Part shown: positions 34,805 through 43,888 of the stretch, piece by piece
Position numbering within the stretch: position 1 is the stretch's first letter
Layout: each line of letters starts with the position of its first letter
Assembly (NCBI RefSeq): GCF_030705605.1
Contig: NZ_JAPCKK010000014.1
Coordinates: forward strand, 1-64,000
Direction: 5' to 3'
DNA: 64,000 nt
Origin: Paenibacillus zeirhizosphaerae
GTDB lineage: Bacteria > Bacillota > Bacilli > Paenibacillales > Paenibacillaceae
Notes under the pieces: generated by a model
Told to the model about the DNA's origin: nothing
Databases searched by the model: none
What the model saw: the letters and a program-made list of their open reading frames with translations, nothing else
Translations under genes and position numbers: made by a program

Positions 34805-34818
34805 GGAAAACGCTTTAA
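34805..34818 (-). promoter_or_regulatory. cre-like site upstream of araA
   Basis: GGAAAACGCTTTAA fits TGWAANCGNTNWCA at 12 of 14 positions, 20 bp beyond AraR box 2. Carbon-catabolite control of araA by CcpA is plausible. The rest of the interval to 34994 shows no further element I recognise. Confidence 0.45.
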
Positions 34819-34994
34819 TTACAAGAGGGAAAGAAAAATAAGATTTCTTGAAACGAAGCTCTGGGGAATGAGGATACATCATCCGCATTTGTTGCAAATG
34901 AAGCGGTGAGATATGCTTTCCCGTTTGCTGGCGGCAAAAGCATCAATTGGTGTACAATAGTGTCCATACGACTTTTTGAAGGATGGATTATAAC

Positions 34995-35858
34995 ATGTAT
35001 GTAGCAGACAAGTGGAAAGATTATGAAGTTATCGATACCGGCGGCGGTGAAAAGCTCGAACGCTGGGGAGATATTATTTTACGGCGTCCCGATCCGCAAA
35101 TCATTTGGCCTTTGGCCAAGGAAACGCAGGAATGGAGCAGCACTCACGGCCATTATCACCGCAGTTCATCAGGCGGGGGCAACTGGGAGATGAAGAAACC
35201 TGTCCCCGAGCGCTGGACGCTCAATTATGAGAACCTCAAATTTCACATTCGCCCGACCAGCTTCAAGCATACCGGCCTATTCCCTGAGCAGGCAGCGAAC
35301 TGGAGCTGGATGATGGACAAAATCGCCTCGGCAGGCAGACCGATCTCGGTGCTGAATCTGTTCGCCTATACCGGAGGGGCTACAGTAGCAGCGGCATATG
35401 CCGGTGCCAGCGTCGTTCATGTCGATGCGGCAAAAGGCATGGTACAGTGGGCCAAGGAAAATATACAGCTCTCCGGGCTCGCCGACAAACCGGTGCGTTT
35501 TATTACGGATGATGTGTTCAAATTCGTTCAGCGGGAGCAGCGGCGCGGTAACCGTTACGATGCCATTATTATGGACCCCCCTTCCTACGGGCGCGGGCCG
35601 AGCGGTGAAACCTGGAAGCTGGAGCAAAGCCTCTATCCTTTCCTGGAATCCTGCATGAGCATTATATCGGACAACCCTTTATTTATGCTTATCAATTCCT
35701 ATACCACTGGGATATCCCCTACCGTCTTGAGGAACATGCTCAGCATGACGATGCAGCCCAAATATGGCGGCAACATCACTGCAGGTGAAATCGGACTGCC
35801 GATCACCCGCTCCGGGCTGATTCTGCCCTGCGGCATTCTCGGACGCTGGGAGGCGTAA
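34995..35858 (+). CDS. Class I SAM-dependent (r)RNA methyltransferase, RlmI-like
   Basis: The 287-residue protein has a short N-terminal region and then the RlmI/RlmK-like methyltransferase core. SAM motif I is NLFAYTGGATVAAAYAGASVVHVDAAKGMVQWAKEN and the catalytic motif is IMDPPSYGRGPSGE. It lacks an N-terminal PUA domain, so it is shorter than RlmI, and its RNA target is uncertain. The ATG at 34995 follows GAAGGATGG; an ATG four codons earlier is too close to that site. The RluA-family gene follows after 5 nt, making an RNA-modification pair. Confidence 0.83.
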   Translation: MYVADKWKDYEVIDTGGGEKLERWGDIILRRPDPQIIWPLAKETQEWSSTHGHYHRSSSGGGNWEMKKPVPERWTLNYENLKFHIRPTSFKHTGLFPEQAANWSWMMDKIASAGRPISVLNLFAYTGGATVAAAYAGASVVHVDAAKGMVQWAKENIQLSGLADKPVRFITDDVFKFVQREQRRGNRYDAIIMDPPSYGRGPSGETWKLEQSLYPFLESCMSIISDNPLFMLINSYTTGISPTVLRNMLSMTMQPKYGGNITAGEIGLPITRSGLILPCGILGRWEA

Positions 35859-35863
35859 TCCCC

Positions 35864-36598
35864 ATGTCATTTGTTCCAAATGAGGAATCCGGGATTAAGG
35901 TGTTATATGAGGACAATCATGTGCTGGCGGTCGAAAAGCCTGTCAATGTCCCTACTCAGGAGGATGCAAGCGGAGATCCCGATCTTCTTACCCTGCTGAA
36001 GCAGGATTTGAAAATTCGGCATCAAAAGCCGGGTAACGTATTTTTGGGGCTCGTCCACAGACTCGACCGACCGGTTGGCGGAGCGATGATTTTTGCCAAA
36101 ACGTCCAAAGCCGCCTCTAGGCTATCCGAGGCCGTCCGCAGCCGCAGCTTCCGCAAGCTGTACGCTGCGGTGGTGCACGGCTCGCCTGGCGCGCCGGCCG
36201 GCCGGCTTGAGCATCATTTGCTCAAGGACTCGCGCACCAATACAGTAAGTGCGGTCAAATCGGGCACGGCTGGGGCCAAGCAGGCTCTGCTGGATTACAG
36301 AGTCGTAGGCGAAAAGGACGGCTTGAGTCTAATCCTCGTCGAGCTACACACCGGCCGCCCCCATCAGATTCGCGTGCAATTGCAAAGCATCGGCTGCCCG
36401 CTCTACGGGGATCAGAAATACGGTGCCGAAGTGAACCGTCCGGGTCAGCAGCTTGCCCTTTGGTCGCTGCTGGCCGGTGCTCCCCACCCAGTAAGCAAGG
36501 AGTCCCTTTTGTTCAGATCGGTCCCGCCGCATCAGTTTCCATGGAGTGCGTGGCCGGAAGAGATTTACGAAAAGGCTCTGCCCGACGAGCTAGTTTAA
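35864..36598 (+). CDS. RluA-family pseudouridine synthase
   Basis: It isomerises uridine to pseudouridine in rRNA or tRNA. The 244-residue catalytic domain has the diagnostic LVHRLDRPVGG motif (catalytic Asp in RLDR, near 67), LYAAVVHG, and LHTGRPHQIRVQLQSIGCPLYGDQKYG. There is no S4 domain at the N-terminus. Its GGAGG site lies inside the end of the methyltransferase gene. A terminator follows after about 85 nt. Confidence 0.92.
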   Translation: MSFVPNEESGIKVLYEDNHVLAVEKPVNVPTQEDASGDPDLLTLLKQDLKIRHQKPGNVFLGLVHRLDRPVGGAMIFAKTSKAASRLSEAVRSRSFRKLYAAVVHGSPGAPAGRLEHHLLKDSRTNTVSAVKSGTAGAKQALLDYRVVGEKDGLSLILVELHTGRPHQIRVQLQSIGCPLYGDQKYGAEVNRPGQQLALWSLLAGAPHPVSKESLLFRSVPPHQFPWSAWPEEIYEKALPDELV

Positions 36599-36681
36599 TC
36601 AGCGGTAACTAGGGATTGTGTGTTTGACTGGTTTATGATCTTTCCCAACACATAGGCAGATGGGCTTCTTAACGCCCCTAT

Positions 36682-36722
36682 AAGAAAGGGACTCAGATTT
36701 GTTTTCTGAGTCCCTTTCTTTT
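36682..36722. terminator. Bidirectional terminator after rluA-family gene
   Basis: A perfect 16-bp stem (36682-36697 with 36705-36720) ends in T-rich sequence. A-rich bases on the other arm allow termination on both strands. Confidence 0.92.
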
Positions 36723-36741
36723 CCGGCACTGTTGACATCAT

Positions 36742-36979
36742 TTACGAAGAAACAGCCGCTCGTCTCTTTTTCTCCACCCCTTCACGCTGCTTTTGCGGGT
36801 TGGTATTTTGAATAAAGAAGGACAGGATCAGGGCTGCAATACTCATGCCTGTGGCAATCATAAACGCATAGTTGATGCCGTAGGTCATTGCATGGCTGGT
36901 AATGCTCGCCAGACCGGCGCTGTCGGTCAAGGAGACTCCTTGCGACACGGCCAGCTCCTGTGTGCGGCTCTATGCCAAA
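36742..36979 (-). pseudogene. C-terminal remnant of a DHA2/MFS transporter
   Basis: About 75 codons encode the last helix and basic tail of an EmrB/QacA-type transporter (SHAMTYGINYAFMIATGMSIAALILSFFIQ then RKR-rich end), comparable in layout to the end of the intact pump at 29237-30760. A stop lies in frame just upstream, near 36980, and nothing resembling the other 13 helices is present. The gene was therefore truncated by deletion. It lies downstream of a marR gene but beyond that gene's terminator. Confidence 0.65.
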
Positions 36980-37054
36980 ATACTTGAAACAGGGTCTGGT
37001 TAACCTGTCTAAACGATTGAACGATACGGTGAAGTTCAAAATAGCAAAAATAAA

Positions 37055-37089
37055 AGACAGTTTTTCTGAAAACCAGAAATGAACTGTCT
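37055..37089 (-). terminator. Terminator of marR gene
   Basis: AGACAGTT (37055-37062) pairs with AACTGTCT (37082-37089), with an inner TTCTG/CAGAA stem. TTTATTTTT follows on the minus strand. Confidence 0.8.
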
Positions 37090-37100
37090 GACTCTATCGA

Positions 37101-37517
37101 TTATAGTTGTCCGGCTGCTGTTATTTTTCCCAATAGAAAAACGAGCAGATTCTGGTTATGAAGCGAGATTCGGCCAAGCGCGACGGATAGAAAAGCATTG
37201 CGGATCTGAGTGCCCCGGTCTGCTTCCTCCAGACCACGTTCCGTGATCAGAATCCATACGATTCTGCGATCTTCCTGATCTCTCAAGCGGGTTACAAACC
37301 CATTTTTCTCCATTCTGTCCAGCAGCATTGTGACTGCTGCCGGTGTCGTGGCAAGATACGGAATGAGTTGGGAAGGCTTCATCCTGCCGTTCTCCTGAAG
37401 CACTTCAAGAACCGTCAACTGAGACTCGGTTAACGAAGGAGCCAGGTGCTGTTCCATATAAACTTTATAATCTTTGGTCAGCTTAAACCACAGCTTGGCA
37501 AATTCAGACGTTTGCAT
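37101..37517 (-). CDS. MarR family transcriptional regulator
   Basis: The 138-residue winged-helix protein has a helical N-terminus, the recognition region (LTESQLTVLEVLQENGRMKPSQLIPYLATTPAAVTMLLDRMEKNGFVTR) and the RDQEDRRIVWILITERG wing, ending in a dimerisation helix. GGAGAT precedes the ATG. Such regulators usually repress a neighbouring pump; here the neighbouring pump is only a remnant. Whether it controls the intact efflux operon 6 kb away is open. Confidence 0.88.
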   Translation of the reverse strand: MQTSEFAKLWFKLTKDYKVYMEQHLAPSLTESQLTVLEVLQENGRMKPSQLIPYLATTPAAVTMLLDRMEKNGFVTRLRDQEDRRIVWILITERGLEEADRGTQIRNAFLSVALGRISLHNQNLLVFLLGKITAAGQL

Positions 37518-37780
37518 ATTTTCATCTCCTTTATGCGGTCATCTGTAAAAACGCTCGCAGGAACAAATGATTCATGTTGTTAAATTTCGCCATGACTCCT
37601 TGTATTTCCTGCCCTTCTGCCCTTCAGATCACAAATCAGGAAATAAGTCATGGATACACCCAAGGGGTATACTGCAATTCGACAGTGGTCCTTCAAAACC
37701 TTTTCATCCTGACAGACAAGGCCCGACAATAAGCGGAAAAAGCAGAATCGGAAGCCCTATAAGACTCGGCGCTCCTTAAT

Positions 37781-37906
37781 GTGGCACGTGCTGAGACGCT
37801 CCAAGAACGAAGCATTCCTACAATCGCTGTTGACCCTTCGGGCCAAAGGCGAGCGCTCCGCTTTTCCGGAATTGCTTCGTTCTTTCCGCTGCTTCGTGCG
37901 CGTGCC
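37781..37906 (+). repeat. Structured intergenic repeat, copy A
   Basis: This 126-bp copy has a short centre. The left arm contains GAGACGCTCC and GAACGAAGCATTCC, the centre is TCGCTGTTG-ACCC-TTCG-GGCC-AAAGGCGA, and the right arm contains GCTCCGCTTTTCCGGAAT, TGCTTCGTTC and CCGCTGCTTCGTGC. The arms are themselves inverted copies (GAACGAAGC with GCTTCGTTC; ends GGCACG with CGTGCC). It shares these blocks with copies B, C and D. Confidence 0.85.
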
Positions 37907-37952
37907 TACTTAAAAGGAATCGCCAAGCTTATGCGATTCCTAAATGAACAAA

Positions 37953-37990
37953 AAAGGTCGAGAACAGGTGAAACCCCGTTCTCGACCTTT
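37953..37990 (-). terminator. Terminator downstream of parC
   Basis: A perfect 13-bp stem AAAGGTCGAGAAC (37953-37965) with GTTCTCGACCTTT (37978-37990) has six T residues at its end on the minus strand. It lies 258 nt past the parC stop, so copy B would be inside the parC 3' transcript. Confidence 0.85.
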
Positions 37991-38109
37991 GTGAAGTAAA
38001 AAGCTTTTATTCTTCTCATCTCTGAATCAACAAACAAATCATCTTCGAACCGGCAAGCAACAAAACATCCCTTGAACAAGCGAAGCGTTCAAGGGATACA
38101 CCCCTGCCA

Positions 38110-38230
38110 AGTGCCCGGAATTGTTCCGAAGAAGCGGAGCGTTCGCCTTTGTCCCCGGATTTCTTCCTCTCAATCACAATTCAGGAAATCCGGGGACAAC
38201 AGCGATCGGAGGAACAATCCGGGTACGCCC
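38110..38230 (-). repeat. Structured intergenic repeat, copy B (inverted)
   Basis: This copy is in the opposite orientation to A. Read on the minus strand it has GATCGCTGTTG, a long hairpin stem TCCCCGGATTTC with GAAATCCGGGGA, then CAAAGGCGAACGCTCCGC and TTCGGAACAATTCCGG. The stem differs from that of copy C at two base pairs, both changed on each side. Confidence 0.82.
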
Positions 38231-38247
38231 AACTCCGGGTACGCCCA

Positions 38248-40710
38248 CTATTCAACCTCTGACGAGGCCTGTGGCTCTGGACGAAGCAGCACAACCGCTA
38301 CAGCATCCTTCTTCTCCAAGGGAACGAGTAGTTTTCCTGTGTCCTTACGATCCATCAGCGGTGCTTTCTCGGAAAGGAAGGATACAAATTGTCCTTCGGC
38401 GGTGACGGCGCTAAGCTGCACGGCCTCTGTTGTGTAGAAGGCGGCAATCAGTCTGGAGCCATTCGGGCGTACCCGCTTTCCTTCCTTGAATTCGAAGGTC
38501 GTAATACCTTTACCGCCCCGGCCTTGAAGCGGATAATCAAGCAACAGCGATCTCTTTCCATAACCCAGATCAGTGATTGCAAGAATTTCCCCTTCATCTT
38601 CCTGAACCCTTAACGCAGCAATCACTTCATCATTCTCCACGAGCTGGATGCCCCGCACACCCGCAGAGACACGCCCCATCGGATTCACCTCGGTTTCACG
38701 GAATCTGATGCTCATTCCTGAACGGGTGACCAGCAGCAAATCACGTGAATTGTCGCTCATCATGACCGACAACACTTCATCGTCTGCAGTCACTTTGACT
38801 GCGGCAACCGCACTGGAACGCTTGGTGGCGTATTCCTTTAACTCCGTGCGTTTAACCTGACCTTTACGGGTAAAGAAGACAAGACTCTTGCCTTCCTCTT
38901 CTATGTTCTTCACCGGAATGATGCTGACAATACGGTCTTCCTTCAGTAAAGGAATGACATTAACAATCGCCGTCCCCGGTTCCTTCCACTTATATTCAGG
39001 AATCTGGTGCACAGGCAGCAGGAAGTATTGCCCTCTCTGTGTAAAGACGAGCAGCGCGTCCAGAGTGTTTACGTCCAGCAGCTCTGTAACGTAGTCGCCC
39101 TCCTTGACCCCTGAGCCATAACGCTCGCCCCCGGAACGGGTAAAGGACAATAGGCTGGTCCGTTTTACATAACCCTGCTTCGATAGCGTTACCAACACAT
39201 CCTCCGAGCTGACCATCACTTCAAGGTTGACCTTGATTTCCTCCACTTCCTCCTGGATCGAGGAACGGCGCTCAATGCCGAAACGCTCACGGATATCAAG
39301 CAGCTCCTTACGGATGACGCCAATCAGCTTGCGGTCGCTTTCCAGAATGGAACGGAGCTGGGCAACCTTCTTTTGGATTTCAGCAAGCTCCTTCTCCAGC
39401 GAAGTAATCTCCAGATTGGTCAAGCGGTAAAGCTGCAAGGTCAGGATGGAATCGGCCTGGCGCTCGCTGAAGCCGAACATCCACTGCAAATTATTTTGTG
39501 CATCCTGACGATTCTTGGAAGCCTTAATCGCAGCGATCACTTCATCGAGAATATTCAGCGCTTTAACCAGACCCTCGAGTACATGGGCACGGTCTTCTGC
39601 CTTTTCCAGCTCAAATTGAATACGGTGGGTGACGACTTCCCGCTGATGCGCTATGTAAGCCTCAAGAATCGCTTTAAGCCCCAGTTGATGTGGCGCTTTG
39701 TTCACGATGGCCACCATATTAAAATTATAAGCCACCTGAAGATCCGTTTTCTTCAAAAAATAAGCCAGGATGCCTTCAGCATCGGCGTCCTTCTTCAGCT
39801 CAATCACAATACGGAGTCCGTCCCGGCCGCTCTCATCACGCACCTCGGCAATACCTTCAACCTTTTTCTCCAGACGGATATTTTCCATTGCCGTGACAAG
39901 GCGGGATTTGACCACCTGATAAGGAATTTCTGTAATGACAATTTGCTGTTTGCCGCCCCGCAGTGATTCGATTTCCGTTTTCGAACGAATATAGATACGG
40001 CCTTTACCGGTTCTGTACGCTTCAAGAATGCCGTCCCCGCCCATGATCAAGCCGCCAGTAGGAAAATCGGGGCCTTTAATAAAGGTCATGATTTCTTCCA
40101 GCTCTATGGAAGGTTTCTCCATAACTGCGATACAGGCATCGATCACCTCACGCAGATTATGCGTAGGTATCTCTGTAGCGAATCCTGAAGAAATCCCGCT
40201 GACACCGTTCACCAGCAGGTTCGGATACCGCGAAGGTAAAACCACAGGCTCCTTGGCCGTATTGTCAAAATTGTCCTTAAACAGGACCGTCCGTTTCTCG
40301 ATATCCCGCAGCATTTCCATCGCAATCGGAGAAAGTCGGGCCTCCGTATAACGCATAGCCGCAGGGGGATCATCGTCCTGTGAGCCCCAGTTGCCATGTC
40401 CGTCGACGAGAACATGCCCCATTTTCCACGGTTGGGCCATTCGGACCATGCCCTCATAAATGGACGAGTCGCCGTGAGGATGATAATTACCCATCACATC
40501 GCCGACCGTTTTGGCCGATTTCCGGTATGGTTTGTCCGGCGTATTCCCCGAATCGTACATAGCGTACAATATACGACGCTGTACAGGCTTTAAGCCATCA
40601 CGCACATCAGGGATCGCACGGTCCTGAATAATATACTTGGAATATCGGCCAAAGCGGTCGCCGACAACCTCTTCCAGAAAAGCTGGCAGAAACTGTTCTG
40701 ATAAGCTCAT
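38248..40710 (-). CDS. parC: DNA topoisomerase IV subunit A
   Basis: It is the DNA-cutting subunit of the decatenase. The 820-residue protein is ParC rather than Gyr[52 protein letters not shown] follows B. subtilis ParC. The catalytic Tyr is Tyr121 (AMRYTEARL). The quinolone-site residues Ser82 and Glu86 ([11 protein letters not shown]) are the sensitive type. A coiled region near 430-480 and a six-bladed beta-propeller C-terminus follow, with an unexpected QGRGGKG (729-735) near the GyrA-box consensus. GAGGTG precedes the ATG. parE is upstream, with a terminator-like hairpin between them. Confidence 0.95.
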   Translation of the reverse strand: MSLSEQFLPAFLEEVVGDRFGRYSKYIIQDRAIPDVRDGLKPVQRRILYAMYDSGNTPDKPYRKSAKTVGDVMGNYHPHGDSSIYEGMVRMAQPWKMGHVLVDGHGNWGSQDDDPPAAMRYTEARLSPIAMEMLRDIEKRTVLFKDNFDNTAKEPVVLPSRYPNLLVNGVSGISSGFATEIPTHNLREVIDACIAVMEKPSIELEEIMTFIKGPDFPTGGLIMGGDGILEAYRTGKGRIYIRSKTEIESLRGGKQQIVITEIPYQVVKSRLVTAMENIRLEKKVEGIAEVRDESGRDGLRIVIELKKDADAEGILAYFLKKTDLQVAYNFNMVAIVNKAPHQLGLKAILEAYIAHQREVVTHRIQFELEKAEDRAHVLEGLVKALNILDEVIAAIKASKNRQDAQNNLQWMFGFSERQADSILTLQLYRLTNLEITSLEKELAEIQKKVAQLRSILESDRKLIGVIRKELLDIRERFGIERRSSIQEEVEEIKVNLEVMVSSEDVLVTLSKQGYVKRTSLLSFTRSGGERYGSGVKEGDYVTELLDVNTLDALLVFTQRGQYFLLPVHQIPEYKWKEPGTAIVNVIPLLKEDRIVSIIPVKNIEEEGKSLVFFTRKGQVKRTELKEYATKRSSAVAAVKVTADDEVLSVMMSDNSRDLLLVTRSGMSIRFRETEVNPMGRVSAGVRGIQLVENDEVIAALRVQEDEGEILAITDLGYGKRSLLLDYPLQGRGGKGITTFEFKEGKRVRPNGSRLIAAFYTTEAVQLSAVTAEGQFVSFLSEKAPLMDRKDTGKLLVPLEKKDAVAVVLLRPEPQASSEVE

Positions 40711-40751
40711 GTAAGCACCTCTTCTTAAAAATAACCGTTAATCATCTAAGC

Positions 40752-40783
40752 AAAAAACGCCGCCCGAATCATGAAAGGCGGCG
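40752..40783 (-). terminator. Terminator-like hairpin between parE and parC
   Basis: CGCCGCC (40758-40764) pairs with GGCGGCG (40777-40783). Six T residues follow on the minus strand. An overlapping GGCAGG/CCTGCC stem (about 40786-40810) upstream could form alternatively. It should reduce parC transcription relative to parE. Confidence 0.7.
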
Positions 40784-40827
40784 GGGCAGGCGAAAGAGCA
40801 CCTCCTGCCTCTTTGCATCAATGGCGT

Positions 40828-42810
40828 TTACTCCTCAAACTCGGTGAAATCCACATTTTCGACAATCCATCGTTTGCGCGGATCTACCTTGTCTCCCATT
40901 AACGTCGACACCCGGCGCTCAACCTTGGCTGCATCCTCGATCTGCACCTGCAAAAGGATACGCGACTCCGGATTCATCGTCGTTTCCCATAACTGATCCG
41001 GGTTCATCTCGCCAAGCCCTTTATACCGCTGGAGCTCGAAGTTCTTACCGAATTCCTTCAGGTAATTCTGAAGCTGTTCATCGGTCCAGGCATATCTTAT
41101 CGTCTCCAGCTTGCCTGCTTTGCGCGTAATTTTGTAAAGAGGAGGTTGCGCAATATATACCTTCCCAGCGTCGATCAGCGGTTTCATATAGCGATAGAAG
41201 AACGTGAGCAGCAGCACCTGAATATGCGCACCGTCCGTATCGGCATCCGTCATGATAATAATCTTCGAATAATTGCTGTCTTCGACAGAGAATTCCGTGC
41301 CAATTCCGGCTCCAATAGCGGAAGTAATCGCCCTATACTCCTCATTCTTCAGGATGTCGGCCAGCTTTGCCTTCTCCGGATTCATCGGCTTACCCTTCAA
41401 GGGCAGAATCGCTTGAATCTTGGAATCCCGCCCCTGTTTGGCCGAGCCTCCTGCCGAATCTCCTTCGACAATAAACAGCTCATTGCGGGTGAAATCCTTG
41501 GACTGCGCAGGGGACAGCTTGCCGTTCAAGTTGGAGCTCTCACTTCGCTTTTTGCCTGAGCGCATTTCATCCCTTGCTTTTCGGGCTGCTTCACGCGCCT
41601 TGGAAGCCTGAATCGATTTCTTGATCAGCGTCTGAGCTACCTGTGGATTCTCCTCTAGAAAACGCTGCATGTTCTCGGCTACAATGGCATCCACAGTGCT
41701 GCGCGCCGAAGCGCTTCCCAATTGATCCTTAGTCTGTCCGACGAACTCTACCTCTGACATCTTAACGCTGATGACAGCCATCATGCCTTCGCGCAGATCA
41801 TTGCCTTCGAGATTTTTGTCCTTCTCCTTCAGCATAGCCGTACGGCGCGCATAATCGTTCATCACCCGTGTATAGGCTGTCTTGAAGCCGGTCTCATGTG
41901 TTCCGCCGCCTCTGGTCGGAATCGAGTTCACAAAGGAAACGAGCGTCTCCGTATAACCCGCGTTATACTGGATGGCTACCTCGACCTCGATATCTTCCTT
42001 CTCGCCGGTGAAATGAATCACATCATGAAGGACGTCCTTGCCCTCGTTCAGAAACACAACAAACTGACTGGCACCGCCCTCATAATAAAATTCATCACTT
42101 CTGTCGCTGCGCTCATCCTTCAGTACCACACGAAGACCGGAGTTCAGGAAAGCAATCTCCTGCAGACGTTCGGCAAGCGTATCGTAACTCAGACTAATTC
42201 CGTTCTTAAACACGCGAGTATCGGGCTTGAACGTAATTTTGCTGCCGGTCTTATTCGTGTTCCCAAGCACCTTAAGTCCGGTGACCGGTTCACCGACATG
42301 CTCAATCCCTTGCTCATCCTGCCAATATTCAAAGCGCTGGCGATGAATTTTGCCCTCACGGTAAATTTCTACCTCCAGCCATTCGGAAAGCGCGTTGGTT
42401 ACAGACGCTCCTACCCCGTGCAGACCTCCCGATTTCTTATATCCAGAACCGCCGAATTTACCACCGGCGTGCAAAATCGTAAACACAACTTGAGGAGTCG
42501 GTATGCCCGTTTTATGCATTCCCGTAGGAATGCCCCGGCCGTTGTCCAAAACAGTAACCGATCCGTCCTTATGCAACGTAATTTCGATCCGGGAACAAAA
42601 TTTGGCCAAGTGCTCGTCGACAGCATTGTCTACGATTTCCCATACCAAATGATGCAGCCCCGAAGAACTGGTGCTCCCGATGTACATGCCCGGCCGTTTC
42701 CGTACCGCCACAAGCCCTTCGAGAACTTGAATGTCGTCCGCCCCGTATTCCGAAGCCTGACGGTCGTCTCCGTCAGCCTCTTTGGCGGACAAGTCGATGT
42801 GGTCGACCAT
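40828..42810 (-). CDS. parE: DNA topoisomerase IV subunit B
   Basis: It is the ATPase subunit. The 660-residue protein has the GHKL ATP site (EIVDNAVDEHLAKF, DNGRGIPTGMH, GGLHGVGASVTNALS) and a TOPRIM domain with EGDSAGGSAKQGRD and DADTDGAHIQ. The PLKGKPMNPEKA stretch is typical of ParE. The C-terminus reads QRYKGLGEMNPDQLWETTMNPE. The ATG at 42810 has GGGGGAG upstream. Confidence 0.95.
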   Translation of the reverse strand: MVDHIDLSAKEADGDDRQASEYGADDIQVLEGLVAVRKRPGMYIGSTSSSGLHHLVWEIVDNAVDEHLAKFCSRIEITLHKDGSVTVLDNGRGIPTGMHKTGIPTPQVVFTILHAGGKFGGSGYKKSGGLHGVGASVTNALSEWLEVEIYREGKIHRQRFEYWQDEQGIEHVGEPVTGLKVLGNTNKTGSKITFKPDTRVFKNGISLSYDTLAERLQEIAFLNSGLRVVLKDERSDRSDEFYYEGGASQFVVFLNEGKDVLHDVIHFTGEKEDIEVEVAIQYNAGYTETLVSFVNSIPTRGGGTHETGFKTAYTRVMNDYARRTAMLKEKDKNLEGNDLREGMMAVISVKMSEVEFVGQTKDQLGSASARSTVDAIVAENMQRFLEENPQVAQTLIKKSIQASKAREAARKARDEMRSGKKRSESSNLNGKLSPAQSKDFTRNELFIVEGDSAGGSAKQGRDSKIQAILPLKGKPMNPEKAKLADILKNEEYRAITSAIGAGIGTEFSVEDSNYSKIIIMTDADTDGAHIQVLLLTFFYRYMKPLIDAGKVYIAQPPLYKITRKAGKLETIRYAWTDEQLQNYLKEFGKNFELQRYKGLGEMNPDQLWETTMNPESRILLQVQIEDAAKVERRVSTLMGDKVDPRKRWIVENVDFTEFEE

Positions 42811-42889
42811 TCATGCTCCCCCTTTTGTCTAATCATGACCGTGTTTTGCTCCAAAATGCAAACAGATGTTTTCTTTTACTTTGTCCATT

Positions 42890-43888
42890 TTAATTCAATA
42901 TATCCCGTTTCGTAAAGACAGCGAATGAAACGATTAACGACACGGCTCCCCAAACAGCCAATACCGTCAAGGAAAACGGCAATGTCATTCCTTCAATCGG
43001 CGCAGGAGTTCCAGACAGATAATCAGTCAATCCGAGATTCACCATAAACAGATACTTGGCGCTTTCCCAGGAAGCAGCCATGTTGGTCAGAATCGTACCC
43101 GAGATCAGAGCGGCCATCATCACCACAATGCTTGCCGCCGTGCTGCGGAGCAGAACAGAAACCATAAACGCCAACATAGCAATAATCATGCTGACAAACC
43201 AAATAAGCCCGCACTGCATCAGCATGTATTTCCATTGGGGAATGGCCTGAACAGCAGACATATCCACATTTGAGCCCGTGGTCTGGAAGCCGGTGAATAC
43301 CGGTACCCCGAAACCGCTGTAGCCGAATAAAAGCCCTGAAACGAGATAACTAATAACGAACGTGGAAACCACAATGAGCGAAACGAACATAAAAAGCGCC
43401 AGCAGCTTGCTTAGCAGTACCTTCCACCTGCGGACAGGCCTTGTCAGCAGCATTTTGATCGTGCCTGTCGTTCGCTCACCAGATACCAGGTCCGATGCGA
43501 TCGCCATAATGAGCAGAGGAATGAACAGATTTACGGAATTGTCCATAAATTCACGGGTAAAGGTAACTCCCCCGGGCTCGTTGGGATTGATGTCATGCTC
43601 TAAATAATACTGCATTTGCTGTACAAATACACTTCTGTATCTTTTCCACTCTTCAGGAACCCGGTCACTGCCAAGCGAATTCTGATTGTCCGTAATCGCC
43701 TGCTGCAGCTCCAGACGCCAATCGCCGCCAAATTTCTCACGATTCCTCTCTGCAACCTTAAGCTGCGCATAAGTAAATATCGGTACAAGCACGAGCAAAA
43801 TGAGCAAAATCACGTAAAATCGTTTTCTTTTGATAATTTTGATCGTCTCGTTCTTCACTAAAGGCAGTATGTTATTCAAGCACTTCAC
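42890..43888 (-). CDS. ABC-2 type transporter permease
   Basis: The 332-residue protein has an N-terminal helix (about 25-42), a large extracellular loop (about 45-115) and five more helices (about 118-325). GERTTGTIKMLLTRPVRR is the usual coupling region after the second helix in ABC-2 permeases. Its start overlaps the ATPase gene by 17 nt. The substrate is unknown; relatives export lipids, peptides or antibiotics. Confidence 0.85.
   Translation of the reverse strand: MKCLNNILPLVKNETIKIIKRKRFYVILLILLVLVPIFTYAQLKVAERNREKFGGDWRLELQQAITDNQNSLGSDRVPEEWKRYRSVFVQQMQYYLEHDINPNEPGGVTFTREFMDNSVNLFIPLLIMAIASDLVSGERTTGTIKMLLTRPVRRWKVLLSKLLALFMFVSLIVVSTFVISYLVSGLLFGYSGFGVPVFTGFQTTGSNVDMSAVQAIPQWKYMLMQCGLIWFVSMIIAMLAFMVSVLLRSTAASIVVMMAALISGTILTNMAASWESAKYLFMVNLGLTDYLSGTPAPIEGMTLPFSLTVLAVWGAVSLIVSFAVFTKRDILN

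Larger units (their letters stand above)
37518..38247. other. 730-bp marR-parC gap with structured repeats
   Basis: There is no protein gene I can support. The gap holds repeat copies A and B, the parC terminator (37953-37990), a 9-bp hairpin (37915-37923 with 37933-37941), an 11-bp hairpin (38067-38077 with 38087-38097), and a short direct repeat TCCGGGTACGCCCA (two tandem copies within 38217-38248, overlapping the parC stop). Confidence 0.7.

Noticed and set aside
37518..38247. Open plus-strand frames in the marR-parC gap as genes
   Set aside because: They run through repeat copies A and B and hairpins, lack ribosome sites and have no protein-like composition.
41896..42915. Plus-strand open frame of 339 codons opposite parE
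   Set aside because: parE is unmistakable on the other strand; this frame is an antisense by-product.
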